Positions 52,678 to 60,794 of a stretch of DNA of 64,000 nucleotides are shown in pieces; the stretch's first letter is position 1, and every line of letters begins with the position of its first letter. This DNA is from Pseudoneobacillus sp052180215 (GTDB taxonomy: Bacteria > Bacillota > Bacilli > Bacillales > Cytobacillaceae). Under the pieces are notes generated by a model. It was not told where the DNA came from, did no database searches, and saw nothing but the letters and a program-made list of their open reading frames with translations. A program made the translations under genes and the position numbers. The DNA is taken from positions 3,744,001-3,808,000 of the forward strand of contig NZ_CP197471.1 of assembly GCF_052180215.1 (NCBI RefSeq), given 5' to 3'.

Positions 52678-53994
52678 TTAGAAAAATTGAGGCAGATATT
52701 CTCGATGAGCTTGTAACATTTCATCGAGCACCTGCTTGGCTACTTCATCGCTCGGGACAAGAGGATTTATAGTGAGCGCCAATAATGCTTTTTCATAGGA
52801 GCCTGTCACGGCCGCTTCTGCCGCAACCCGTTCAAATGATTTGATTTGTTGAACGAGACCGTTGACCTCTACTGGAAGTTCGCCAACGGATATTGGCTTA
52901 GGGCCGTTTTTGGTCACGAGACAATTGACTTCAACCGCAGATTCATAAGGAATCCCCGCGATTGCCCCCTTGTTTTGTACATTTAACGTTTGAATATCCT
53001 TTTTATCATTATAAATAGAAGAAATCAGATTACAGGCGGCATCGCTGTAATACGCACCGCCTCGTTTTTCTAATTGCGGCGGTTTGATCGATAAGTTTGG
53101 ATCCTGATAAAGCTGAAAAAGCTCCTCTTCTAATCGTTTGACTACCTCTGCCCGTGTCTTTCCGCTTAAAAAGTCTTCGAGCTCTTCTTCGAGAATTTCC
53201 TTCGTTTTATAATAATAGCGATGATAAGGACATAAAAGGATCCCTAGTGATTTTAAAAAGTCCGGCTGCCATGGCAGCGGAGTGATATTTTTCATCGAGA
53301 GATGGTTTGCTGGGTTCGTTAGTAATTCAATAACTTGAGCGGTGACGATTTTTCCATCAACGTACACATTCAGTCCATATACAAGATGATTTAACCCGGC
53401 AAAATCGATCATGACTCTTTCTTCGGCTACATCCAATAACCTAGCTATACTTTTTTTCATATGAATCGGAAGGTTGCAAACACCGACAACCTTTTGGTGT
53501 GAGCTATATCTTAGTAACGCTTCCGTTACCATTCCCGCGGGGTTTGTAAAATTAATCAGCCACGCTTCCGGACATAGCTCCTGCATTTCTTCGGCAATTT
53601 CCAGTAGAACAGGAATCGTTCGTAACCCTTTAAAAAGCCCACCAGCCCCATTTGTTTCCTGACCAATGATTCCATGCTGCAAAGGAATTCGTTCATCTTT
53701 GATTCGTGCCTCTAATAAACCGACTCGCATTTGCGTGGTGACAAAATCAGCATTTTTCAGTGCTTCTCTACGATTTAAGGTTAAATGGATTTGAATGGGA
53801 AGATTCGCCTTTTTAACCATCCGCTTGGCTAATTGCCCGACAATCTCGAGCTTTTCTTTGCCTGCTTCAATATCCACTAACCAAAGCTCTCGAACAGGTA
53901 ATTCTTCATATCTTTTAATAAATCCTTCCACAAGCTCAGGGGTATAACTCGAGCCCCCACCTATCGTTACAATTTTGATGCCTTGCTCATTCAT
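52678..53994 (-). CDS. GH4 6-phospho-beta-glucosidase-like enzyme
   Basis: A 438-residue family 4 glycosidase using NAD and a divalent metal. N-terminal IVTIGGGSSYTPELVEGF, LINFTNPAGMVTEAL, metal-site Cys in VVGVCNLPIHMKK and FAGLNHL are clear. Classical relatives split cellobiose-6-P or chitobiose-6-P; within this operon a phosphorylated wall or chitin disaccharide is the likely substrate. Its 5' neighbour is a small membrane protein gene, 11 bp away. Confidence 0.92.
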   Translation of the reverse strand: MNEQGIKIVTIGGGSSYTPELVEGFIKRYEELPVRELWLVDIEAGKEKLEIVGQLAKRMVKKANLPIQIHLTLNRREALKNADFVTTQMRVGLLEARIKDERIPLQHGIIGQETNGAGGLFKGLRTIPVLLEIAEEMQELCPEAWLINFTNPAGMVTEALLRYSSHQKVVGVCNLPIHMKKSIARLLDVAEERVMIDFAGLNHLVYGLNVYVDGKIVTAQVIELLTNPANHLSMKNITPLPWQPDFLKSLGILLCPYHRYYYKTKEILEEELEDFLSGKTRAEVVKRLEEELFQLYQDPNLSIKPPQLEKRGGAYYSDAACNLISSIYNDKKDIQTLNVQNKGAIAGIPYESAVEVNCLVTKNGPKPISVGELPVEVNGLVQQIKSFERVAAEAAVTGSYEKALLALTINPLVPSDEVAKQVLDEMLQAHREYLPQFF

Positions 53995-54005
53995 TTTGGC
54001 ACCGC

Positions 54006-54287
54006 CTAGTTAAAAAAGATGAGGAAATACGTACCGATCGAACAAGCCGCTAAAGATAGAAGGAAACAGGTGATCATTTGTTTCTTGCTTTTTAATAGTT
54101 TTTCAACATAAAAGGCACACACCGTTATGGCAATGGCGGCCGAAAAGCTCGTGCAAATAAATAGGCTTGCATCGGTTGATAATCCCAGCATTGTTAATGG
54201 GCTGGTCAACACCACATTCGTCAAACAAACAATCAGTAAAAACGTAAACACACTTTTAAAACCAATCCGCTTAATTTTGAATTCCAT
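54006..54287 (-). CDS. Small three-helix membrane protein, unknown
   Basis: A 93-residue protein I do not recognise. Three hydrophobic helices are visible at about 11-30, 38-60 and 70-92, with a basic loop (KLLKSKKQ) between the second and third and a basic N terminus (KIKRIGFK). AGGTGA lies upstream of the ATG. It sits between the PTS IIC and GH4 genes on the same strand and so is probably cotranscribed; an accessory role to the transporter is a guess. Confidence 0.65.
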   Translation of the reverse strand: MEFKIKRIGFKSVFTFLLIVCLTNVVLTSPLTMLGLSTDASLFICTSFSAAIAITVCAFYVEKLLKSKKQMITCFLLSLAACSIGTYFLIFFN

Positions 54288-54314
54288 CCTAAATCACCTG
54301 CCAAAATGTAATAA

Positions 54315-54356
54315 CAAAAGTGGGAATCAGCTCAAACGATGATCCCCACTTTTGGA
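54315..54356 (-). terminator. Hairpin between IIC and small membrane gene
   Basis: Minus-strand CAAAAGTGGG / CCCACTTTTG arms with a poor T run (TTGTTATT). It may attenuate or protect the PTS mRNA. Confidence 0.45.
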
Positions 54357-54469
54357 TAAAAAACTATTTAAATTCGTATAGTGGGTTTAAGACTTGGTGG
54401 TTGTTTTCGACAAAATTCAGGCAGAAGTTTAAAAACCAAAACTTCCTTCGTGCCTGTCACCTTTACGCT

Positions 54470-55765
54470 TTACACCGAAAAAGTGTTGTTGCTGGTGGTT
54501 ACTTCTGTATCAGCGCTTTCCATTTGAAGCATTTTTTTGTCGTACATTTTGAAGAATGGTAGATAGATAAAGAAGGAGATGGCGATGTTGACGAGTACTA
54601 GGATGACAGCTTTGAAGTCTCCTCCAGTTGCCAGGTAGGCGCCGATTGGTGCAGGCAATGTCCATGGTGCCATAACATAGGTTGGTGTTACTAATCCAAT
54701 TGCGGTTACTACATAAGAAATAGTAGCCGTTACAAGAGGAGTAATAACAAACGGAATGATCATGATTGGATTTAATACAATCGGTACCCCGAAGACAACC
54801 GGTTCATTGATATTAAAAATTCCCGGAATAAGACACGTTTTTGCTAGATTCTTTAAATATTTAGATTTAGAGAAGAATAGCATCGCTAATACGAGACCTA
54901 AAGTGGCACCAGATCCACCAATCCAAATGAACCATTGATAGAAGGTTTCTGGAGCAATATGAGGTATAGATGTACCAGCTGCGACTGCTTCTGCATTTTT
55001 CGCAAGATAAACTTCCCAAACTGGTCGAGCAACCGTACCAACAACAGAAACTCCGTGAATACCAAACGACCAGAAGAAGGTAATTAAAAATACTGGAATT
55101 AACACACCCGGTAAACTATCGCCAGCTTTTACGATTGGGCCGACGGCTTTGTCTACTAAATAATGTAAATCAATCTTGAATACAACCGTAATCAGTGTCA
55201 TCAACACAACCACAATAGCAACAGGAATAAGTGCTTCAAATGAACGGGACACGGACGCCGGTACTTGGTCAGGCATCTTAAAAGTAAGGTTTTTCGTTTT
55301 ACAGAAACGAAGAATTTCTACGGATAGTATGGATACAAGCATGGCTACGAATAAACCATGTCCGCCAAGGTTGGCCATCGGGAGCATAAAACCTTCCCCT
55401 TCGATCGCCTTCGGTACAAGTGTTAAAAGGAATGCAGCAACGGAGATTTGTGCACCTGACAATGGGTCAATCTTATAGCTCCTGGCGAGATTGTACCCTA
55501 TCCCAAAGGCTATATAGAGCGACATAATAAACATCGTTAATCGATAAGGAATCAAGATATTGGCGATGTTTTCACTAGCCCAAACTGCAAATCCCCAATC
55601 TTTCGGTACAGGCGGGAAAGCTAAAATGAGGAAGAAGCTTCCTACGATAATAAAAGGTAATGCGGAAATAACCCCATCACGAATCGCTTGCAAGTGCCTT
55701 TGTTCGGAAAGCCTTGCCATAGGACCGGATAAATTCTTTTCTAAAAATGCGATAAAACGATCCAT
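54470..55765 (-). CDS. PTS lactose/cellobiose-family IIC permease
   Basis: A 431-residue membrane permease of the Lac (CelB/ChbC) family, about 10 helices. RHLQAIRDGVISALPFIIVGSFF near residue 23, FNINEPVVFGVPIVLNPIMIIPF near 300 carries the conserved substrate-site Glu (NEP). It imports a disaccharide with phosphorylation through IIB. AAAGGGGG precedes the ATG. Confidence 0.95.
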   Translation of the reverse strand: MDRFIAFLEKNLSGPMARLSEQRHLQAIRDGVISALPFIIVGSFFLILAFPPVPKDWGFAVWASENIANILIPYRLTMFIMSLYIAFGIGYNLARSYKIDPLSGAQISVAAFLLTLVPKAIEGEGFMLPMANLGGHGLFVAMLVSILSVEILRFCKTKNLTFKMPDQVPASVSRSFEALIPVAIVVVLMTLITVVFKIDLHYLVDKAVGPIVKAGDSLPGVLIPVFLITFFWSFGIHGVSVVGTVARPVWEVYLAKNAEAVAAGTSIPHIAPETFYQWFIWIGGSGATLGLVLAMLFFSKSKYLKNLAKTCLIPGIFNINEPVVFGVPIVLNPIMIIPFVITPLVTATISYVVTAIGLVTPTYVMAPWTLPAPIGAYLATGGDFKAVILVLVNIAISFFIYLPFFKMYDKKMLQMESADTEVTTSNNTFSV

Positions 55766-55857
55766 CTTTTTACCCCCTTTGTCCTCTTGCTCTATGAGCC
55801 TAGGTTAAAAAACACGAAAATGATTGCAAAAACAGTTTATATGACGCTAGAACCTTC

Positions 55858-56166
55858 CTATTTCCCGACAACTTCCCTTACCTTTTTCAATAATGCTGGG
55901 CCACCTAGAGGAGTATAAGCTTGCGGTGGAATGGCATCACATGGAACCGAAGCTTCCTCAGCAAATGCTTTTATTTTGTCAAAACGGTGCCTCACTTGTG
56001 GAGCAACCATGACTACATCCCAGCCCTTGTGAATTTCATCTTCCACTTCACTTGTTCCGATGGCTAATACCTCCATATCAATGCCCTGCTTTTGCGCTTC
56101 ATTTTTTAACGCTTTCACGACAATGGCACTAGACATACCACCGGAACAAACAAATAATATTTTCAT
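55858..56166 (-). CDS. PTS lactose/cellobiose-family IIB protein
   Basis: A 102-residue IIB with the phosphocysteine in ILFVCSGGMSSAIVVKAL (Cys7) and DVVMVAPQVRHRFDKIK. First transport gene after the regulator, separated by 42 bp. It completes the split IIA/IIB/IIC system. Confidence 0.95.
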   Translation of the reverse strand: MKILFVCSGGMSSAIVVKALKNEAQKQGIDMEVLAIGTSEVEDEIHKGWDVVMVAPQVRHRFDKIKAFAEEASVPCDAIPPQAYTPLGGPALLKKVREVVGK

Positions 56167-56208
56167 TAAATTTCCTTCCCTCCTTTTTGATAGTTTTATA
56201 GAATCCCG

Positions 56209-57063
56209 CTAGCGTTTCATCTTCTGCACAATTTGATGGGTATCAATAATGCGCTCGTACACCTTTAACCCTTTACGAATACATAAACGGATAAAAAGCG
56301 TATCAATGATCGCTAGTTGGGCAATTCTCGCACTCATCGTTCCAATTCGAATATTCTGTTCCTCTTCTGAGATAGTCAGAACGATATCCGACAATCTTTG
56401 GGCCGGCGATTTACCATGCTGGGTGAGACAGATGGTTTTCGCTCCTTTTTCTTTCGCCACATTTAAAAGGTCAATCACTTCTTTTGTTTTTCCAGAAGTC
56501 GTGACCACAAACAAAACATCATTTTTCGTAATATTGGCCATCATCATCATTTGAACATGATGGTCTAACGATAAAAATGTAGGGACATTGATTCTTAAAA
56601 ACTTGTACTCTGCATCCATTGCGACAACAGCTGAACCGCCAGCTCCATAAACATAAACACGATCTGCCTCATCGATCGCCTGAACGGCTGCATCGATTTG
56701 CTCAAGCTGAACTAATTTACTCGTATTGGTGAGGGCACTGATGTTTTTTCGCATGACTTTTTCTAAAACGGTTGCGGTATCGTCCTCAAAGCTCAATAAC
56801 GTATCGACACTTGTTTGAGGTTCGGATAAACGAATGACTTTCGCAATTTCAAGCTTAAGACCTTTAAAACTATTAATACCTGCTTTTTGACAAAAGCGAA
56901 TAATCGTTCCTTCACTGCTTTCACAAGCTTCGGCCAGCTGCTTCGTCGTCATGTTCAAGACATCATTCGGATAGGCCAAAACAAATTCAGCAACCTTTTT
57001 TTCAGAAGGGCTGTAGTTCTCCATTTGTAGCTCAATTAATTTGATGATTGAAAAATTCTCCAT
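56209..57063 (-). CDS. RpiR-family regulator (MurR-like)
   Basis: A 284-residue RpiR regulator: N-terminal HTH (MTTKQLAEACESSEGTIIRFCQKAGINSFKGLK, about 38-70) and C-terminal SIS sugar-phosphate domain (VYVYGAGGSAVVAMDAEYK, FVVTTSGKTKEVIDLLN). MurR proteins of this type respond to MurNAc-6-P; this is the likely effector. First gene of the recycling operon. Confidence 0.93.
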   Translation of the reverse strand: MENFSIIKLIELQMENYSPSEKKVAEFVLAYPNDVLNMTTKQLAEACESSEGTIIRFCQKAGINSFKGLKLEIAKVIRLSEPQTSVDTLLSFEDDTATVLEKVMRKNISALTNTSKLVQLEQIDAAVQAIDEADRVYVYGAGGSAVVAMDAEYKFLRINVPTFLSLDHHVQMMMMANITKNDVLFVVTTSGKTKEVIDLLNVAKEKGAKTICLTQHGKSPAQRLSDIVLTISEEEQNIRIGTMSARIAQLAIIDTLFIRLCIRKGLKVYERIIDTHQIVQKMKR

Positions 57064-57080
57064 ATGATAACTCCTACTTT

Positions 57081-57094
57081 TGAAAGGGCTTTCA
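57081..57094 (-). promoter_or_regulatory. cre-like site before the RpiR gene
   Basis: TGAAAGGGCTTTCA fits the cre consensus TGWAANCGNTNWCA at 13 of 14 positions and lies 18-31 bp upstream of the regulator start codon, so CcpA roadblock control is plausible. Confidence 0.5.
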
Positions 57095-57119
57095 TTTCTT
57101 GTTTTAATTATAAGATGTG

Positions 57120-57169
57120 TTGGAGTAAAATTTCAATATTTTTGTACAAAAGTTAAAATTACGCTCCAA
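57120..57169. promoter_or_regulatory. Inverted repeat, candidate RpiR operator
   Basis: TTGGAG-TAAAATTT ... AAAATTAC-GCTCCAA in the 294-bp divergent gap between the RpiR gene and yngK. Apart from this and the cre-like site I see only AT-rich sequence in 57064-57357. Confidence 0.4.
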
Positions 57170-57357
57170 ATTAATAGGAGTGCCTATGAAGTACTAATTG
57201 CCTTTGCAGGTTTAACCTATAAAGCTATTACAAAATATTAATTAATTTGAATTTTCTAAAAAATAGTAAAATCGTAATATATACATGCTTTCATTTCCCA
57301 TGGTATCTTTTTCCACGAAAAGGAGCTTCCTTTTTAAAATTAGCGGGAGGAATGTAA

Positions 57358-58929
57358 ATGAAGCTATTTAGAAACATGAGTTTAGTATTTTTATCCATGC
57401 TGCTGTTAGTCACCTCTGCTCTTCAACCCTCAGTAAAAGCAAAAGCCGAAGTACAAACAACCTATCAAAAAAGGGAAATGCGTTCGGTATGGATTGCCAC
57501 GGTCACCAATATCGATTGGCCATCCAAAAAAGGATTAACCCCAGAAGTACAAAAGCAAGAGTTTGTGAAATTACTAGATGATGTAAAAGAAATGGGCATG
57601 AATTCGGTGGTTGTCCAAGTGAAGCCGACCGCTGATGCTTTTTATCCATCAGAGTACGGGCCCTGGTCCGAATACTTAACAGGCGTTCAAGGAAAAGACC
57701 CTGGTTATGATCCGCTGCAATTTATGGTGGATGAAGCCCATAAGCGTAATCTCGAATTCCATGCCTGGTTTAACCCATACCGAATTACCATGAATCATAC
57801 GAATTTAAATAAACTAGTTGCGGATCATCCTGCTCGAAAACATCCAGATTGGGTGGTTGCTTATGGTGGGAAGCTCTATTATAATCCTGGGATTCCAGAA
57901 GCAAAGCAATTTATCGTAGATGGGATTTTAGAGGTCGTGAAAAACTATGACATTGATGCTGTCCATATGGATGATTATTTTTATCCTTATCGGGTACCTG
58001 GTAAGGAATTTCCTGACCAAGACACGTATGAAAAATACGGGGCGGACAAGTTTTTGAATATTGGAGATTGGCGCAGGGATAATGTTAACCAGCTTGTGCG
58101 TGACATCAATATCGCGATTAAGCAGGAAAAGCCTTATGTGAAATTTGGCATTAGTCCATTTGGCGTTTGGCGTAATAATGCTGTAGATCCTTCTGGTTCT
58201 GCTACTACCGCTGGGCAAACGAATTATGATGATCTATATGCGGATACAAGAGAATGGATTCAAAATGAATACCTAGACTATATTACTCCACAAATCTACT
58301 GGAATATCGGTTTCCAACCGGCAGCCTACGATATTCTCCTCGATTGGTGGACAAGGGAAGTTCATAATAAACCGATTCACCTTTATATTGGGCAAGCTGC
58401 TTATAAAATTAATAATAACTTTGTGCCAGAATGGTCTGATCCAGATGAGTATCCAAGACAAATTGCGTTGAATCATCAATATCAAGACGTCATGGGTAGC
58501 ACTCATTTTAGCCTTAAAGATTTGAATCGTAATCCACTGGGCATCAAGGATAAATTGAAGAATGATATTTATAAATATCCAGCCTTAGTACCAACGATGC
58601 CATGGCTAGACAATGAGGCACCAAAGAGACCAAAGCTGCGTGATGTTGAGCGAGAAAAGGATGGAAATTTGATAAGCATTGAGGACCATACATTAAATGA
58701 TAGCGATGATACCGCGTATTACGCTATTTATCGCTTTGATGGTGACAAAAAAGGAGATATAGAAGATTCTAGAAATCTGCTAACTACAGTTCGTAAAACG
58801 GGGCATACCCAACAATTCAAGGATGAATCGGCAGACCCTGGAAAAACCTATACTTATGTGATTACCGCTCTGGACAGACTTCACAACGAAAGCTTACCGA
58901 CACAAGAAATAACCGTGAAGGTGAAATAA
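57358..58929 (+). CDS. yngK: Secreted GH10-like glycoside hydrolase (YngK/DigH family)
   Basis: A 523-residue exported protein: signal peptide (1-31, cleavage after AKA), a GHL10/DUF187 TIM-barrel domain (about 40-380: EMRSVWIATVTNIDWPSK, NSVVVQVKPTADAFYPSEY, FHAWFNPYRI, DAVHMDDYFYPY, ITPQIYWNIGF) and a C-terminal fibronectin-III-like domain (about 430-523). The E. coli relative DigH cleaves peptide-free peptidoglycan strands, so this may release the sugars taken up by the divergent PTS cluster. GGGAGGA precedes the ATG. Confidence 0.9.
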   Translation: MKLFRNMSLVFLSMLLLVTSALQPSVKAKAEVQTTYQKREMRSVWIATVTNIDWPSKKGLTPEVQKQEFVKLLDDVKEMGMNSVVVQVKPTADAFYPSEYGPWSEYLTGVQGKDPGYDPLQFMVDEAHKRNLEFHAWFNPYRITMNHTNLNKLVADHPARKHPDWVVAYGGKLYYNPGIPEAKQFIVDGILEVVKNYDIDAVHMDDYFYPYRVPGKEFPDQDTYEKYGADKFLNIGDWRRDNVNQLVRDINIAIKQEKPYVKFGISPFGVWRNNAVDPSGSATTAGQTNYDDLYADTREWIQNEYLDYITPQIYWNIGFQPAAYDILLDWWTREVHNKPIHLYIGQAAYKINNNFVPEWSDPDEYPRQIALNHQYQDVMGSTHFSLKDLNRNPLGIKDKLKNDIYKYPALVPTMPWLDNEAPKRPKLRDVEREKDGNLISIEDHTLNDSDDTAYYAIYRFDGDKKGDIEDSRNLLTTVRKTGHTQQFKDESADPGKTYTYVITALDRLHNESLPTQEITVKVK

Positions 58930-58955
58930 GAATTTTATAGAGTGCTAGATGTTTA

Positions 58956-58986
58956 GAAATGCCGCTTGGGTGGCATTTCTTTTTTT
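58956..58986 (+). terminator. yngK terminator
   Basis: Stem GAAATGCC / GGCATTTC, loop GCTTGGGT, then TTTTTTT. Confidence 0.9.
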
Positions 58987-59009
58987 GAGGGATTAGCTTC
59001 AGTGATTAT

Positions 59010-59280
59010 GGAGGACATTTTCGCCCACTTTTTAAGTGTATTCCCCTTGGTTTCCACATTCATCCAGATGAAGGACACTTTCACCCTATTTCCGCTGCAT
59101 TTTGTCCTTCATGAGCCTTATGAAGGACATTTCGCCTTCATTCTTGATTAGTTTTGTCCTTCATTTTCCACATTCATCCAGATGAAGGACACTTTCATCC
59201 TATTCCTTCCGTGTTTTGTCCTTCATCGGTCTTATGAAGGACATTTCGTCTCCATTTTCAAAGTGTATTGTCCTTCATCT
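59010..59280. repeat. GTCCTTCAT / ATGAAGGAC array spaced 52/62/52 bp
   Basis: GAAGGAC starts at 59070, 59122, 59184 and 59236 (52, 62, 52 bp), with a weaker copy near 59010. TTTTGTCCTTCAT stands before alternate copies to form dyads. The motif is a close variant of that in the his operon array. It fills the convergent gap between yngK and nagR; no nagR terminator is evident. Confidence 0.85.
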
Positions 59281-59319
59281 ACCAATATCTAGAAAAGCCA
59301 ACTTCTCCATCACTCAAAT

Positions 59320-60042
59320 TTACCTCTCCAGCTCAATCGTATACTTATAAAGATCACCACGGTAAACAGACTGGGCTAGTTCGAGGGCGGTTCCATCTGC
59401 AAGGTATCCAATTCTTTGGATTCGTAAGACTGGTGCACCTTCTTTTATTCCTAGGATACCCGCTTCCTCTTTTGTAGAAATCGAAGCCTCTAGTTCCTGG
59501 ATCCCCCTGCTAATTTCCAAATTCAATTGATTTCCCACGTATTCATAGATAGATTCTTCTGCCTGATCCATCATTAAATCAGGAACTAAGGCTTTCGGCA
59601 TATATAAGCTTTCTAATGCAATCGGAGTGCCGTCAGCATAGCGAACTCTTATGATCTCATAAACTAGTGCCCCTTCTTCCACTTCTAGTAAGTGACTGAC
59701 TTGCGAGTCGGCCCCTCTAACAAAAAAATCAAGTACTTTGGTGCTCGGCTGCATTCCTCTTGCCTTCATATTTTCGGTAAAGCTCGTTAATCCTTTTAAT
59801 CTTTGCTCAATTTTTCGAAAAGCAACAAAGGTCCCCTTTCCGCGTTCCCGAACTAATATCCCTTCATTGACTAAATTGGTAATCGCTTGGCGTACGGTCA
59901 TGCGGCTTATTTGATACGTTTCTGAAAATTCACGTTCAGAGGGAATAAGCTCCCCGGGTTTTAATTCTTGTTTTTCAATAAGTTCCTTTATCCCTTGCTC
60001 AAGTTGAAAATAAATCGGTATCGGTAATTCTTTATTGATCAT
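59320..60042 (-). CDS. nagR: GntR/HutC-family repressor NagR (YvoA)
   Basis: A 240-residue HutC-type regulator. N-terminal winged helix (LIPSEREFSETYQISRMTVRQAITNLVNEGILVRERGKGTFV, about 36-77, given here as its key part SRMTVRQAI) and C-terminal UTRA domain that binds GlcN-6-P or GlcNAc-6-P. It represses nag genes in B. subtilis. The start overlaps the nagB stop by 4 bp; a matching dre operator lies before nagA. Confidence 0.93.
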   Translation of the reverse strand: MINKELPIPIYFQLEQGIKELIEKQELKPGELIPSEREFSETYQISRMTVRQAITNLVNEGILVRERGKGTFVAFRKIEQRLKGLTSFTENMKARGMQPSTKVLDFFVRGADSQVSHLLEVEEGALVYEIIRVRYADGTPIALESLYMPKALVPDLMMDQAEESIYEYVGNQLNLEISRGIQELEASISTKEEAGILGIKEGAPVLRIQRIGYLADGTALELAQSVYRGDLYKYTIELER

Positions 60043-60794
60043 GTCATGTTTACCTCCAGGTCGTTCCTATCCAATAACGATACCGCCTCTTCATCCGCAA
60101 TAATGGTCACATGGGGATGTGTTTTTAAAATAGAGGCTGGAATGCGTTCATCCAATGGTCCATAAAACAATTGCTGAAGGATGTTCGCTTTGTGTTTCCC
60201 AGATACGAGTAAAAGGATTTTTTTACTATTCATGATCGTCGCGATACCCATTGTTATCGCTTCGGTCGGAACTTCTTCAAGACTAGGAAAATATCTTGCA
60301 TTCGCTTGTCTCGTGGATTCCGTTAGCCGTACTACATGCGTTCTTGATAAAAAAGAGGTACCAGGCTCATTAAAGCCAATATGGCCGTTTCGTCCGATTC
60401 CTAATAATTGTAAATCAATTCCGCCCAATGACTCGATAAGCTGTTCATACCGTTCACACTCGTTAGCTGGAATTTTAGCGAGACCATTAGGAAGGTGGTA
60501 ATTTTCAACTGGAATGTCAATATGGTCAAAAAGATGATCTCTCATAAAATAATGGTAACTGTTAAGGTTTTCTGAACTTAAGCCCACATATTCATCCAAA
60601 TTGACGGTGCGGACATGTTGGAACGATTGCTTTTCTAGTTTGCATAAATCGATTAATTGAGCATACGTTCCCACCACTGTCCCTCCGGTTGCTAATCCAA
60701 GAACGGAATGCGGATGACGTTTCACTTGCTCCATAATGAATCTTGCTGCTGTTTGACTCATTTCTTGATCATTTTTGACCACGACAAGTTTCAT
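60039..60794 (-). CDS. nagB: Glucosamine-6-phosphate deaminase
   Basis: A 251-residue deaminase/isomerase turning GlcN-6-P into fructose-6-P and ammonia. LGLATGGTVVGTY, VNLDEYVGLS, LLGIGRNGHIGFNEPGTSF are the family motifs. ATG 60794 follows AGAGGAGGAATC and overlaps the nagA stop by 4 bp. Confidence 0.96.
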   Translation of the reverse strand: MKLVVVKNDQEMSQTAARFIMEQVKRHPHSVLGLATGGTVVGTYAQLIDLCKLEKQSFQHVRTVNLDEYVGLSSENLNSYHYFMRDHLFDHIDIPVENYHLPNGLAKIPANECERYEQLIESLGGIDLQLLGIGRNGHIGFNEPGTSFLSRTHVVRLTESTRQANARYFPSLEEVPTEAITMGIATIMNSKKILLLVSGKHKANILQQLFYGPLDERIPASILKTHPHVTIIADEEAVSLLDRNDLEVNMT

